DNA of 12,813 nucleotides from Planctomycetaceae bacterium (lineage in GTDB: Bacteria > Planctomycetota > Planctomycetia > Planctomycetales > Planctomycetaceae): assembly GCA_003503535.1 (NCBI GenBank), contig DOCI01000223.1, positions 1 through 12,813 of the forward strand, given 5' to 3'. The notes beneath the pieces were generated by a model that was not told the origin of the DNA, ran no database searches, and saw only the letters and a program-made list of their open reading frames with translations. The translations under genes and the position numbers were made by a program. Shown here piece by piece: positions 4,359-12,813 of this stretch (its first letter is position 1; each line of letters starts with the position of its first letter).

Positions 4359-7300
4359 TTATGCTTGCTCAGCTTTTCTAAAACTACCCCGAGGGGCAAC
4401 CACATAAACAATGCTCGAAAGTGCAGCCAGCAGCAGTCCGAACCAGGCGAGTAATCCAGAGAGTACTGCGAAGCCGACCAAGCCGGCAATCATCAATCCG
4501 AGTGCGGTTTCGCGAACCCGGCGGCCTTCGGCTAACGCTCGGCAACTGAGCAGTAGCCAGAGGACGAATGCTCCGCAGAGAATCGTCCAGCCCCAGCCAA
4601 GGCCGGTTTGCAGGAAGGTGCGGGATTGCACGCGGAGCGTCAATTGAGGATTCCCACCCACTTTCGAAAAGACAGTCACATTTCCATATGTCGGCAGAGT
4701 GACAGGAATCGAAAGCCCACCAGCGGTGGTCCACTGCTGTGGAATGACAGCAATTGATTTGCCGGCCGCTCCACCAGATGCCCGCCCGAAAGTGACGACA
4801 TCATCCTGACCGACAATTGCGAAGTCATACGACTCGACCTGTCGTTCCAGGCCACGCTGTGAATTATTCAACTCGATTTGATTTCCGTTACTAACCCCGG
4901 AGTTACTGTAAAATTCATTATTCGGCACGTCGGTGTAATAGCGATAAGGAACACTGCCGCCGCGACCTGTGTTCGCTGCATTTCCATCCGCAATCATAAA
5001 TCCATTAGCATCAAAAGGATTGCCAAACAAAGGAATCCTCCCCTGTTGTGGTTTACTGTCATCATCCCAATCAAGTGTCGAGCTTCTCCAGCCCAGGGGG
5101 ACATCTGACGGGAAGGGGGACTCGGAGGGGTACACAGGCGCATTGGTGTTATTGTAGATTGTATGAGAACGCAAACTGGCAGGGTCTCCGTTTTGAGAAA
5201 GTGGATCCATGATACCATTGGAATTGTAGTCGATCTGCTCACGTTGCTGTTGCTGCTTGAGAAACTCGGTGTTTTTGCGAGTGTTCTCTTCCAGCAGGGA
5301 ACGGCGATTTTCGAGTTCGTTCTGACCTTGCTCAGCAGCCTTTCCTTTGAGAGCCGGCTTCGCCTTAGATTGCGGTTTTGTAGGATTGAGTTGCTTCAGA
5401 TCAAACCGCAGCTTCACATCATCATCGAGAGATTCGCCTTCAGCACCTGGACTGGACTTATCGACTCCCAGACCAGATTTTCCATTCTCAGCCAAAATAT
5501 CGTTATTACAACCGAGAATAAAGAGCCGACCGAGTGACTGTGGATTGACATTCTGACGTCCATTTTCCGCCGCGGGTAAACCTTGAAGTCGATTCAGACT
5601 CTTCACCGCTTCGTCAATCACCTCGACCTGCTGCTGCCGTTGCTGATCGGAGACTCCTGTTTGTGCAGGAGCACTTTCCAATGCCTGTTTGAGACCTTTC
5701 AAATTGGAAGCGGCTTGCAACTTCTGATTATAAGAACTCGATTTCCGACGCACGATGCTCGAAAGTTCCGAGAGTTCCTGCAGGCGATTCCGCAGGCGAA
5801 CTTCGCTCACTTCCTGACTTTCCGTTTCGTTCATGTTCGAACCATCGCCCCGCACAGCCGAGATGTAATAATCATCCGGCGTGCTCACTTTCCAGATGGA
5901 GTGCATCACCGGAATACCGAATTCCGCAGAGGCTTCGGGCGAGAGCACATCCGGACGTTCGAGCGAAATTGTGGTTCCCATCCAGGCGGAACCGAATCCC
6001 CGTGGCAGTTTTCCCTGCGTCACCACCCGCACATCAAACGCCAGATCAGCCGCGCTGGCAGGGGGGAGAGGAATCAGTTGGGCAGACTTTCCGTCAATCG
6101 TGTGCCGGGTTGCCCGAGCCGCTTTGCCATTCACGAGTACCGATATCAACTCGGTCGCTTCAGGCAGCACAATAGGCAGGAATTGACGGCGACGATTTTT
6201 TACAGTGTATGTCGCAGTCGTTCGATAGGTTCCCTGCCGATCGAGAACCGTCATCAGTTCAGCCAGGAAAATCGTAGCCGCGGGAGATTCCTGTTCTTCG
6301 AGCGGTTTCAACTCCCAGGAGGGAACCACATGAGGCGTCACTCTTACAAATTCGACCGCCTGACGGGCAAGGTCTTCGGGAATTTCGATGGGCAACTCCC
6401 GTCGTGAGACCAGTTTGGAACTGTGATTGGAAATCGGCTCGAGTGTTTGTCGCCCCAAATTGGCGAGCACGACGTAATGTCCCTGAATATCCAGTGGCGC
6501 AGTCGAATTGTCATCAGCAGCGTTGGCCTCGGTCTCCACAAATTGTAGCGAAGGCGTTCGCACGGTCCGGTCTTCGGGATAAGGGACCGAAATGACAGCC
6601 GTCGCAAAAAATTGATCGCCATGTGAGGTTCGCGTTTCCAAAATCCATTTCGTGCGTTGTTCATCCAGATCGACCGTAATGACCTGCCGCAAATCTACAG
6701 CGGTGAACTCGATGCGGTCCTTCATCCATTTCGGGCCAATGAAGGCAAATCGATCCGTCGCTGCTTTCGAGATATTCCACTCGAGTGACAAACCATAATC
6801 GATCGATGCTTCCGAGACGGCGATCAACGTGACGGAGTCTGCTTTCACCTGAGCCTGTTCCCGTTTGAGCCGAATCTGCACATTCTGGGCAGTGCTCGAA
6901 TTATTGAGAAAACCGATGCGAATCGGGAATTTGGCGACGGACGTGAGAACCGAAGGCAATCGATCAGGAGCGATCGTTTGCGAGTTACCCGCATCGGCGA
7001 CCGTCAAACCATACATCTCGGCTGCACCAACAGCCAGATACTCCGTCGAACGCGTCGCACCCAGCATCCGCAATCCTCGCACAGGAATACTTTCCTGAAG
7101 ACTGTTTTCCTGCTGAATAAATCCGCGAACAACCAGCCGGATATTTCCCTGTCGAGGTTGAGAAAACAGAATCGTCAGTACGCCATTCGCCTGACCTTCC
7201 GGCTGGGTAACAAACCAGTCCTGGACATCATCGCCATTAATTTCAATCGGCTGCATGTTTTCGGGAAGTTCCAGATCAACCGCCAGACGAGCCGCTCCCT

Positions 7301-10300
7301 GCAGATTGGCATCGATAATCGAAACGATGTGCGTCTTATGAGGTTGCAGATCGACCAGTGAATACTGTTTCACATCGGCCTGCGATGGTTCGCGTTTGAT
7401 TTCGAGAGTCAACCCCTGTGGACGGCTGGAGAAACGATAGACCCGCTGAATTTCGGAGATGGTTCGTTTGTCATCGAGCGGACGAAATTCGTTGTTCTGT
7501 AATTGACGCACGCCGTTCGTTTCGACGAACACGACATCGAGCAGAGATTCCCAACCGACCGCCCAACTGCCAATCTCCCGGGTAATGCCTTGAGGAATCA
7601 CATCCGGGCAGACAAACCTTTGACGTTCCGAAGACACCGTCAACGGTGCGAATAGCGACATTGTGAGCAATGTCCGGTTATCGACCGAGCGTTTCAGCAG
7701 CACCCGCAAACGACCATCCGCCTGCTTCTGCCAGCCCGCCAGGTCTGCTCCTTCGAGTGATTTCAACGCGACGTTCGCAGGCATTTCAAATTCGAGTTCG
7801 GAAAAACTTCCCTGAGCGATATCGAACTGGAACGTGTATCGCAGTTCGACTCCCACTTCGCGAATAAGCACCTGTCGAGTCGATTCGCTGGAGAGGAATT
7901 GCAGTTGAGTCGTCGACACCTTCGGCTGCCAGGCGATGTTCAATGCCCCCCCGGCTGTAATCGCGAACTCAGCAAACGTCTTCCCTTCCCGTTCAATCAG
8001 CTGATAAGGAATCGAACCTTCGTTAATACGTAACTGCAGATTCTCCGCGGGCAGTTCAAACGTCATCGCTCCAGAAGCGACCGGCAACAGATTCAACTGA
8101 AACTGACCAGCAATTCCAATCGCACTGGCGGGGAAGCGGAACGTCGCATCGACCAGATGCACACCCTTGCCGGCGATTAAGACGGATGGACTTTGATCAT
8201 TATCGATACTGGCCGCGACGGGTTTGCCATCGACTTCGACTTTATCGAGCAGCAAGGCTCCAATCGGCAGTGGAACGAGTTGTTCCTGATTTCGATAACT
8301 GCGAACCACATAGCGAGCCTTCAACTCGACAGTATGATTTTTCGCATTCGCCTGCCCGGCAAGAATGCGAGCAGAGTAAGAAGCTTCGCTCAACTGGTAA
8401 TCAATCGGAGACGATTCCAGAGAATCATCGGGATTCGCATTCTTCCACAACTTCAAATAAATATCCTTCGGCACATACACCCGCTCGGCTGCCAGCGGAG
8501 AGGTGCCCTGCTTGTAAGGAAAGACGAGAGGTATTTTCGCAGGTTCGGGAGGCGGACAGGGAATGATAATCTCCGCCTGTTGTGCGGGAGGTGCCTGCTG
8601 CATTGCCCGTTGTTGTTGCGAACTCTGTATTTGTTGCACCGCTTGTGAAGGCTGATTTGTTTGCGGCATTACAAATGCGTCTGACTGCGCCTGAACTTCC
8701 GAGGAAGTCGCAAGACTCAATGCACACAGAATGGCAGTCGCGGCAATCGATTGTCGAGTACTCCACAACCAGCCACAAACTTTACGGCAGCAGTAAGTCA
8801 GCAGTTGAATCAGCTTGAGGGCAATCCACAGACAGACACCAACCAGCACTCCCAGCAAACAACCCTCGACGAGCGGATAGGCAATTTCAGGGATGATGCC
8901 CGTCAATGCAATCGGTATTCCGACCAACGCGACAACGACAGCCGCCCACAAGGCACGGGAGGCATCGCGAATCAACCAGAGCAGCAACAAGCCAACCGCG
9001 GCAATCAACCAGCGAATCTGACTGGTAAACTCTTCCGATATAATCCGAACATTCGCGACCGAAGAAGCCCGAAAACTCTGCAGCCGGGTAGTGATCATGT
9101 TGCCGGGAATCTGTAAGCGAACCGGCAATGAGAGCAGACCATCGTTCCGGCTGGGACTCCCTTGTGCCAATATGGTCCGTCCTGAGTTGGATATGATATC
9201 AACGTGCTGAAACCCAGGTTCCATTTCAACTTCTCCAAGCATTTCTATTTGCTGTCGCATTTCCGCTTCTTCAATGACCATTTCTTTGGTGAGTTGATCT
9301 TTCTTTCGTTTCAGTTCTTGAATCTCACCGAGCTTTTTATCTAATCCGAGGGAGTCAGCAGGAGCATTCGGTGCGGCAGTTCTGGCACGACGATCAGTCA
9401 ACGAATCCCACTGCTTTGCTTTTTCCTCAGAAGCCGGCTTGGAATCCAGAGGCTGATCGGCTCGCGGCGGTTCAGGACGGCTCATTGGTTCGGGAGAGTT
9501 CGCTGGTCGGTCTATTGTTGCTAATTCGCTTTTAAGGGAATCAAGAGAGTCGGAACGGCCTCCGGGCATCGTTTCAAAGCCCGAAGCGTTACTGGAACGA
9601 TCACTCGGCTGCTCCCATTCGGAATCAAAAGCAATGCCTTCAGTTACAGCTTCATCGTAATACTCATCTGTATAATCTGAAGATGATCTCAAAGAGGCGA
9701 TACTAACGGGATTTTGCACCGATTTTGTCAGCAGCAGTGAAAAGATCCCCAGGCTGCCGACCACGACCACACCGAACAAAATCCACAACCCCGGACGCAC
9801 CTCACCCGATTGCAGAGTAATGACTCCCATCTGAATCAATTTTGCCAGGCCGATTGGAATTAGCAGCAAGGCAAAGCCGATTCCCAGATTCTGAGCCAGT
9901 GACATCCAGCTTTGAGAACGGATTTTTTCGATCACGCGGCCCAGCCAGGTGGACGTCGAATGTTCTTCAGCCAACTCCACGTCATCCGAAACCGGCATAA
10001 CGATCGATTGAGGATCGTGATGCACGACCCAGTTCGTCACCAATACATACAGCGGTTGAATTTCTCCCTGACCAACCTGAATCGCAAACTCGGGTGCAGG
10101 AATCGCCTGCACTCCGAAACCGGTTTGAGAATTCTCATTCGCCTTCGGCGTGTAGAGCAGTCGCAATTTCCGTTGATAATTCTGCCCTTGAGCAGGCGGG
10201 ACAGGAATGTGAAATCCATCCCCATCTTTACGGGCAGTGACCGGAACATTATCGACGGTCGCAGACCACAAACGCGCGTTCGCGGGTAACTTGACGAGCA

Positions 10301-12746
10301 GATTCTGCACGCCGACCGCAGCAAACGTCAGCTCGGCCTGCTGTTGCATTTGGGAGGCTTGTTTCCAGACGGTTTCGATTTCGAGCAGTTGACCGATAGC
10401 CGTCGGGATGGGAGCAGCCTCGAATTTATCGATGGATAAAGTCGCAATCGCACCCGGTTCGATCAGATGATAACCAGCCACGACACGCTTACGGCCCTGT
10501 GAAGAAGCTATCGGCATGTCAGCCGGGTCCACTGGAGAGACGGCTGTCCCTTTTGCGTTCAGCACCTTCACATCGAGATACTGATCCTCATCAGCCAGGA
10601 ACGCGAGATAATCATCCTGCAACTCGGCTCCTTCAAAATAGATTTCCGGAATCACAATCCCCTCATCGCCTTCGCGGGGAATGACAACCTGCAGCGAAAG
10701 CGGCAATACTCCTGTGAGATAGCGATCAAATGTCAAATTCCAGATTGTCTGGTCATCTGCAGTAGACTGCTCCTGCCGCGAAATCCGAAATGGTCCCCCG
10801 GCTACGAATTCCGCAGTCGATTCCAGTTTCTTCGGCAGAGTCACCCGCAGGTTCCGCAATCCCCCGCCGCTGATTTCCAGTGTCGCCTGATACGAGAGCA
10901 TCACACTATCTTCATCGGCATCGACGAGCGTCATCCGCGTTGCATTGAAGCGGGTCGGTTTGCGTTGAATCTGGAATTCACCACCGATATGGGCATTCTG
11001 ATAACGATAGCCAAACCGCTCATTCGGCGTCCCCAGATGAGTCGGGTCCATTCCTTTGACATCGACCGGCACGACATCGAGCCGAAAGTCAGCTGCAACA
11101 CTGTAAGAGCCTTCGAGAATTTTCACATCATCAATTCGAATTTCCGGCAATGCGATGGTCGTGGCTTGCTGACCAAGTTCAGCATCTTCGAAAGGTTGCT
11201 CGACAGCAATCGAAATCGATCGCGTTTGCCCCGGCTGCAACGGAGGCTGCAGAGGAATACTGATCCGCGAACCCGCTTCTCCCTGAGAAAGATATTGCCA
11301 CTCCAGTTGAGTCCCTTCGGTTTGCACCTCTGCAATTGTCCAGCCAGCTGGAAGATCGACCTTCAACTCAAACAACGGTGCGAACAGAGACTGCAGCGTA
11401 AAGACGGAAGACAGATGCGAAGTCACTTCGCTGATTTCCAATCGATGCGAAACCGCTGCCTGAACTTCTCGACTGGTTTCATCGGATGTGATTCGGAAAA
11501 CGAACTCGGAATTCCAGATGTCATAAAACTGAATGGGGCCGCGAGGTGTATAATCCTCAACCGGCTTCCAACTTCGGGTCGCTGGTCGAATTCCATCGAG
11601 AGTCAATGTCTTGATGCGAATTTGTGAAGGAGCGGAAATAGCCAGTCCGCCTGTATGCGTTGTCGCCCCTTTGAGCCGGAGAGAGGCAACCGTCCATTCA
11701 CTTTCCTGCTGAGTCAGCTGCACGCCGTGCATTTCGATGCGAGCCCGCTGCGGGATCGGTTCCCGAAAAGTGAGGGTGATCAATGTCCGATTCGGATCTT
11801 CAGGATCATCCTGCAAATCCCACGCCTGCAGGCCGGGAACAGAAACGGAGGTAATTTCCAGACTGTTCGGCACGGTGAATTCGAGGCGGGTAAATCGTTT
11901 GCCATAAAGGTCGATTTGTGTCAGCGTCTGCCAGTCGAGACTGTCCCGCTCAACACCAATCGCATACACGGTTTGCGCAAACACGAGCGATTCATCGAGC
12001 GATTCGCCCAACGCATCGGTCCACCGCAGTTGAATGACTCGCATGCCCCCGGTCGGCACCTTCACGGATCTAGCAACGGCTTCATCCTGTTCGGTTTCGA
12101 CTTCGGCTCCATTAATGCGCAAATGTCTCCCCTGAGCAATAGCAACCGCCATCGACGAGGCCACATTGGGGAGCAATGTCATGGAAGCCAGTTCGTCGGT
12201 TCCAACACGTGAAATTGGTACCGACATGGTCAGTGTTAATGACTTCGAGCCGACAAAGTCGCTCAGAAACGTCAACTGCTTTTGTTCGCCACGCATCCCG
12301 AGTGGAGCGGGTTGGTCATCAAATGTCGCTGATAACAACGAGACGCCCGTCAGAGGCAGAGGCAATGTCGCCCAGCCGGTTCTCAGCTTTGTCAGTCGAC
12401 ACTCGGCTTTAATGTTGAGGGTATCGCCCACAATCTCGACATTGTATTCAACATTCTCCATGACGATGCCATGCGGCTGATCGCTATCGGGTTCGAGAAC
12501 CTCGTCGGATTTCTTGAGCAGATCCTCAAACGTCGCCCGATCGACCAGCACTCCCGGTTCCACATGCGACCAGTACTCCGCCAGCGAACCTTCGGGCACA
12601 TAAATTCGTTCGAAGTGATCATCAATCGTTTTGCCGGGAACAGTTGCGTTATCCTGAGCCTGGAGCGAAGCTGCAGAGGAAACAACAAAGCAGATGCAGG
12701 TCATCAGCCACAAAAGATTTGAGAGTGCATTATGATTAAAAATCAT
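4359..12746 (-). CDS. Giant exported, membrane-anchored protein with internal tandem duplication (2795 aa)
   Basis: The family is not recognised and no catalytic motif was seen. The uninterrupted product begins with a signal peptide (1-30, ending SLQA before QDN). Order: beta-rich extracytoplasmic region (about 40-945), hydrophobic segments at about 950-972 and 987-1009, acidic/proline-rich linker, coiled coil (about 1133-1168), small beta domain (about 1195-1240), membrane segments (about 1243-1320), a second signal-like stretch ending EVQAQSD (1350-1356), Q-rich linker, second beta-rich region (about 1420-2300), coiled coils (about 2304-2390 and 2442-2509), disordered Asn/Gly/Ser-rich region, beta domain (about 2640-2705) and C-terminal membrane segments (about 2709-2783). 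The halves are duplicates: ERIYVP (46-51)/ERVYVP (1421-1426), P293/P1656, P466/P1828 and P821/P2195 are all offset by 1362-1375. Probably an inner-membrane protein with large periplasmic domains; its role is unknown, with structural, adhesive or sensing roles all possible. I chose ATG 12746 because the upstream ATG at 12770 would encode MERPRHPS from a family B repeat. Confidence 0.9.
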   Translation of the reverse strand: MIFNHNALSNLLWLMTCICFVVSSAASLQAQDNATVPGKTIDDHFERIYVPEGSLAEYWSHVEPGVLVDRATFEDLLKKSDEVLEPDSDQPHGIVMENVEYNVEIVGDTLNIKAECRLTKLRTGWATLPLPLTGVSLLSATFDDQPAPLGMRGEQKQLTFLSDFVGSKSLTLTMSVPISRVGTDELASMTLLPNVASSMAVAIAQGRHLRINGAEVETEQDEAVARSVKVPTGGMRVIQLRWTDALGESLDESLVFAQTVYAIGVERDSLDWQTLTQIDLYGKRFTRLEFTVPNSLEITSVSVPGLQAWDLQDDPEDPNRTLITLTFREPIPQRARIEMHGVQLTQQESEWTVASLRLKGATTHTGGLAISAPSQIRIKTLTLDGIRPATRSWKPVEDYTPRGPIQFYDIWNSEFVFRITSDETSREVQAAVSHRLEISEVTSHLSSVFTLQSLFAPLFELKVDLPAGWTIAEVQTEGTQLEWQYLSQGEAGSRISIPLQPPLQPGQTRSISIAVEQPFEDAELGQQATTIALPEIRIDDVKILEGSYSVAADFRLDVVPVDVKGMDPTHLGTPNERFGYRYQNAHIGGEFQIQRKPTRFNATRMTLVDADEDSVMLSYQATLEISGGGLRNLRVTLPKKLESTAEFVAGGPFRISRQEQSTADDQTIWNLTFDRYLTGVLPLSLQVVIPREGDEGIVIPEIYFEGAELQDDYLAFLADEDQYLDVKVLNAKGTAVSPVDPADMPIASSQGRKRVVAGYHLIEPGAIATLSIDKFEAAPIPTAIGQLLEIETVWKQASQMQQQAELTFAAVGVQNLLVKLPANARLWSATVDNVPVTARKDGDGFHIPVPPAQGQNYQRKLRLLYTPKANENSQTGFGVQAIPAPEFAIQVGQGEIQPLYVLVTNWVVHHDPQSIVMPVSDDVELAEEHSTSTWLGRVIEKIRSQSWMSLAQNLGIGFALLLIPIGLAKLIQMGVITLQSGEVRPGLWILFGVVVVGSLGIFSLLLTKSVQNPVSIASLRSSSDYTDEYYDEAVTEGIAFDSEWEQPSDRSSNASGFETMPGGRSDSLDSLKSELATIDRPANSPEPMSRPEPPRADQPLDSKPASEEKAKQWDSLTDRRARTAAPNAPADSLGLDKKLGEIQELKRKKDQLTKEMVIEEAEMRQQIEMLGEVEMEPGFQHVDIISNSGRTILAQGSPSRNDGLLSLPVRLQIPGNMITTRLQSFRASSVANVRIISEEFTSQIRWLIAAVGLLLLWLIRDASRALWAAVVVALVGIPIALTGIIPEIAYPLVEGCLLGVLVGVCLWIALKLIQLLTYCCRKVCGWLWSTRQSIAATAILCALSLATSSEVQAQSDAFVMPQTNQPSQAVQQIQSSQQQRAMQQAPPAQQAEIIIPCPPPEPAKIPLVFPYKQGTSPLAAERVYVPKDIYLKLWKNANPDDSLESSPIDYQLSEASYSARILAGQANAKNHTVELKARYVVRSYRNQEQLVPLPIGALLLDKVEVDGKPVAASIDNDQSPSVLIAGKGVHLVDATFRFPASAIGIAGQFQLNLLPVASGAMTFELPAENLQLRINEGSIPYQLIEREGKTFAEFAITAGGALNIAWQPKVSTTQLQFLSSESTRQVLIREVGVELRYTFQFDIAQGSFSELEFEMPANVALKSLEGADLAGWQKQADGRLRVLLKRSVDNRTLLTMSLFAPLTVSSERQRFVCPDVIPQGITREIGSWAVGWESLLDVVFVETNGVRQLQNNEFRPLDDKRTISEIQRVYRFSSRPQGLTLEIKREPSQADVKQYSLVDLQPHKTHIVSIIDANLQGAARLAVDLELPENMQPIEINGDDVQDWFVTQPEGQANGVLTILFSQPRQGNIRLVVRGFIQQENSLQESIPVRGLRMLGATRSTEYLAVGAAEMYGLTVADAGNSQTIAPDRLPSVLTSVAKFPIRIGFLNNSSTAQNVQIRLKREQAQVKADSVTLIAVSEASIDYGLSLEWNISKAATDRFAFIGPKWMKDRIEFTAVDLRQVITVDLDEQRTKWILETRTSHGDQFFATAVISVPYPEDRTVRTPSLQFVETEANAADDNSTAPLDIQGHYVVLANLGRQTLEPISNHSSKLVSRRELPIEIPEDLARQAVEFVRVTPHVVPSWELKPLEEQESPAATIFLAELMTVLDRQGTYRTTATYTVKNRRRQFLPIVLPEATELISVLVNGKAARATRHTIDGKSAQLIPLPPASAADLAFDVRVVTQGKLPRGFGSAWMGTTISLERPDVLSPEASAEFGIPVMHSIWKVSTPDDYYISAVRGDGSNMNETESQEVSEVRLRNRLQELSELSSIVRRKSSSYNQKLQAASNLKGLKQALESAPAQTGVSDQQRQQQVEVIDEAVKSLNRLQGLPAAENGRQNVNPQSLGRLFILGCNNDILAENGKSGLGVDKSSPGAEGESLDDDVKLRFDLKQLNPTKPQSKAKPALKGKAAEQGQNELENRRSLLEENTRKNTEFLKQQQQREQIDYNSNGIMDPLSQNGDPASLRSHTIYNNTNAPVYPSESPFPSDVPLGWRSSTLDWDDDSKPQQGRIPLFGNPFDANGFMIADGNAANTGRGGSVPYRYYTDVPNNEFYSNSGVSNGNQIELNNSQRGLERQVESYDFAIVGQDDVVTFGRASGGAAGKSIAVIPQQWTTAGGLSIPVTLPTYGNVTVFSKVGGNPQLTLRVQSRTFLQTGLGWGWTILCGAFVLWLLLSCRALAEGRRVRETALGLMIAGLVGFAVLSGLLAWFGLLLAALSSIVYVVAPRGSFRKAEQA

Positions 12747-12750
12747 CGAC

Positions 12751-12813
12751 GGGTGGCGGGGGCGCTCCACGCAAGTGGAACCCCCCGGAAGCTGATTGAC
12801 TCGGGGGCTTCCC
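12751..12813. repeat. Family B element at the right edge, copy B5 (cut by the window)
   Basis: It begins GGGTGGC and continues with GGGGGC..., an inner hairpin TCCAC-GCAA-GTGGA (about 12766-12779) and CCCCCCGGAAGC. The last bases (GGGGGCTTCCC) match the start of the expected inverted arm, so a second arm probably continues past the window. It ends 4 nt upstream of the preferred start codon of the giant gene, so the gene's leader, and possibly its promoter, lies in or beyond this repeat. Confidence 0.65.

Noticed and set aside
5583..6407. Plus-strand open frame of 274 codons opposite the giant gene
   Set aside because: Composition is Arg/Ser/His-rich as expected from a shadow frame of a real gene. 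The opposite strand has a well-structured protein with matching duplicated partners.
10965..11627. Plus-strand open frame of 220 codons
   Set aside because: It lies antisense within the first half of the giant gene and has no initiation signal or recognisable domain.
12747..12770. N-terminal extension of the giant protein starting at 12770
   Set aside because: The extra residues MERPRHPS come from a repeat, and they would bury the signal peptide behind a charged lead.

Overview
The window looks like a chromosomal segment of a planctomycete. This rests on several features: a 2795-residue exported and membrane-anchored protein with no familiar catalytic domain, weak or absent Shine-Dalgarno sequences, roughly balanced base composition, and short GGGTGGC... 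and GGCGAGCC... palindromic repeats filling almost every intergenic gap. I recall such repeats from Gimesia/Rubinisphaera-type planctomycetes, but the assignment is an inference and was not checked.

Layout: four genes lie on the plus strand. They encode an unrecognised 129-aa protein that may be cut by the window edge (8-397), an M16-family peptidase homologue that has lost the HxxEH zinc motif (679-1938), an exported two-part protein of unknown function (2311-3642), and a small membrane protein with about three hydrophobic segments (3768-4109). The rest of the window (12746 down to 4359) is one giant minus-strand gene converging on them. Its product shows a clear internal tandem duplication: five anchor motifs recur, four of them at a nearly constant spacing of about 1362-1375 residues, and a second signal-peptide-like segment lies at the junction.

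The gaps (398-678, 1939-2310, 3643-3767, 4110-4358 and the right edge) are occupied mainly by two repeat families. Family A is a hairpin with fixed flanks (GGCGAG before, GGGT after), a fixed GTCA/GTGA loop and an 8-bp stem. The middle of that stem differs between all four copies, yet every base pair is kept. Two copies lie just after stop codons and the copies come in inverted pairs. Family B starts with GGGTGGC and has a conserved 11-nt loop (about GAACGAAGTGA) between varying stems; it usually occurs as two inverted arms totalling about 80 bp. No mobile-element protein, tRNA, rRNA or CRISPR array is visible.

How the genes cooperate is not evident. Three of the four plus-strand products plus the giant protein can be linked to the envelope or to proteolysis, but there is no tight operon: every pair of genes is separated by repeats. 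The most interesting items are the duplicated giant protein, the covarying hairpin family A, and the orphan, apparently non-catalytic M16 protein.
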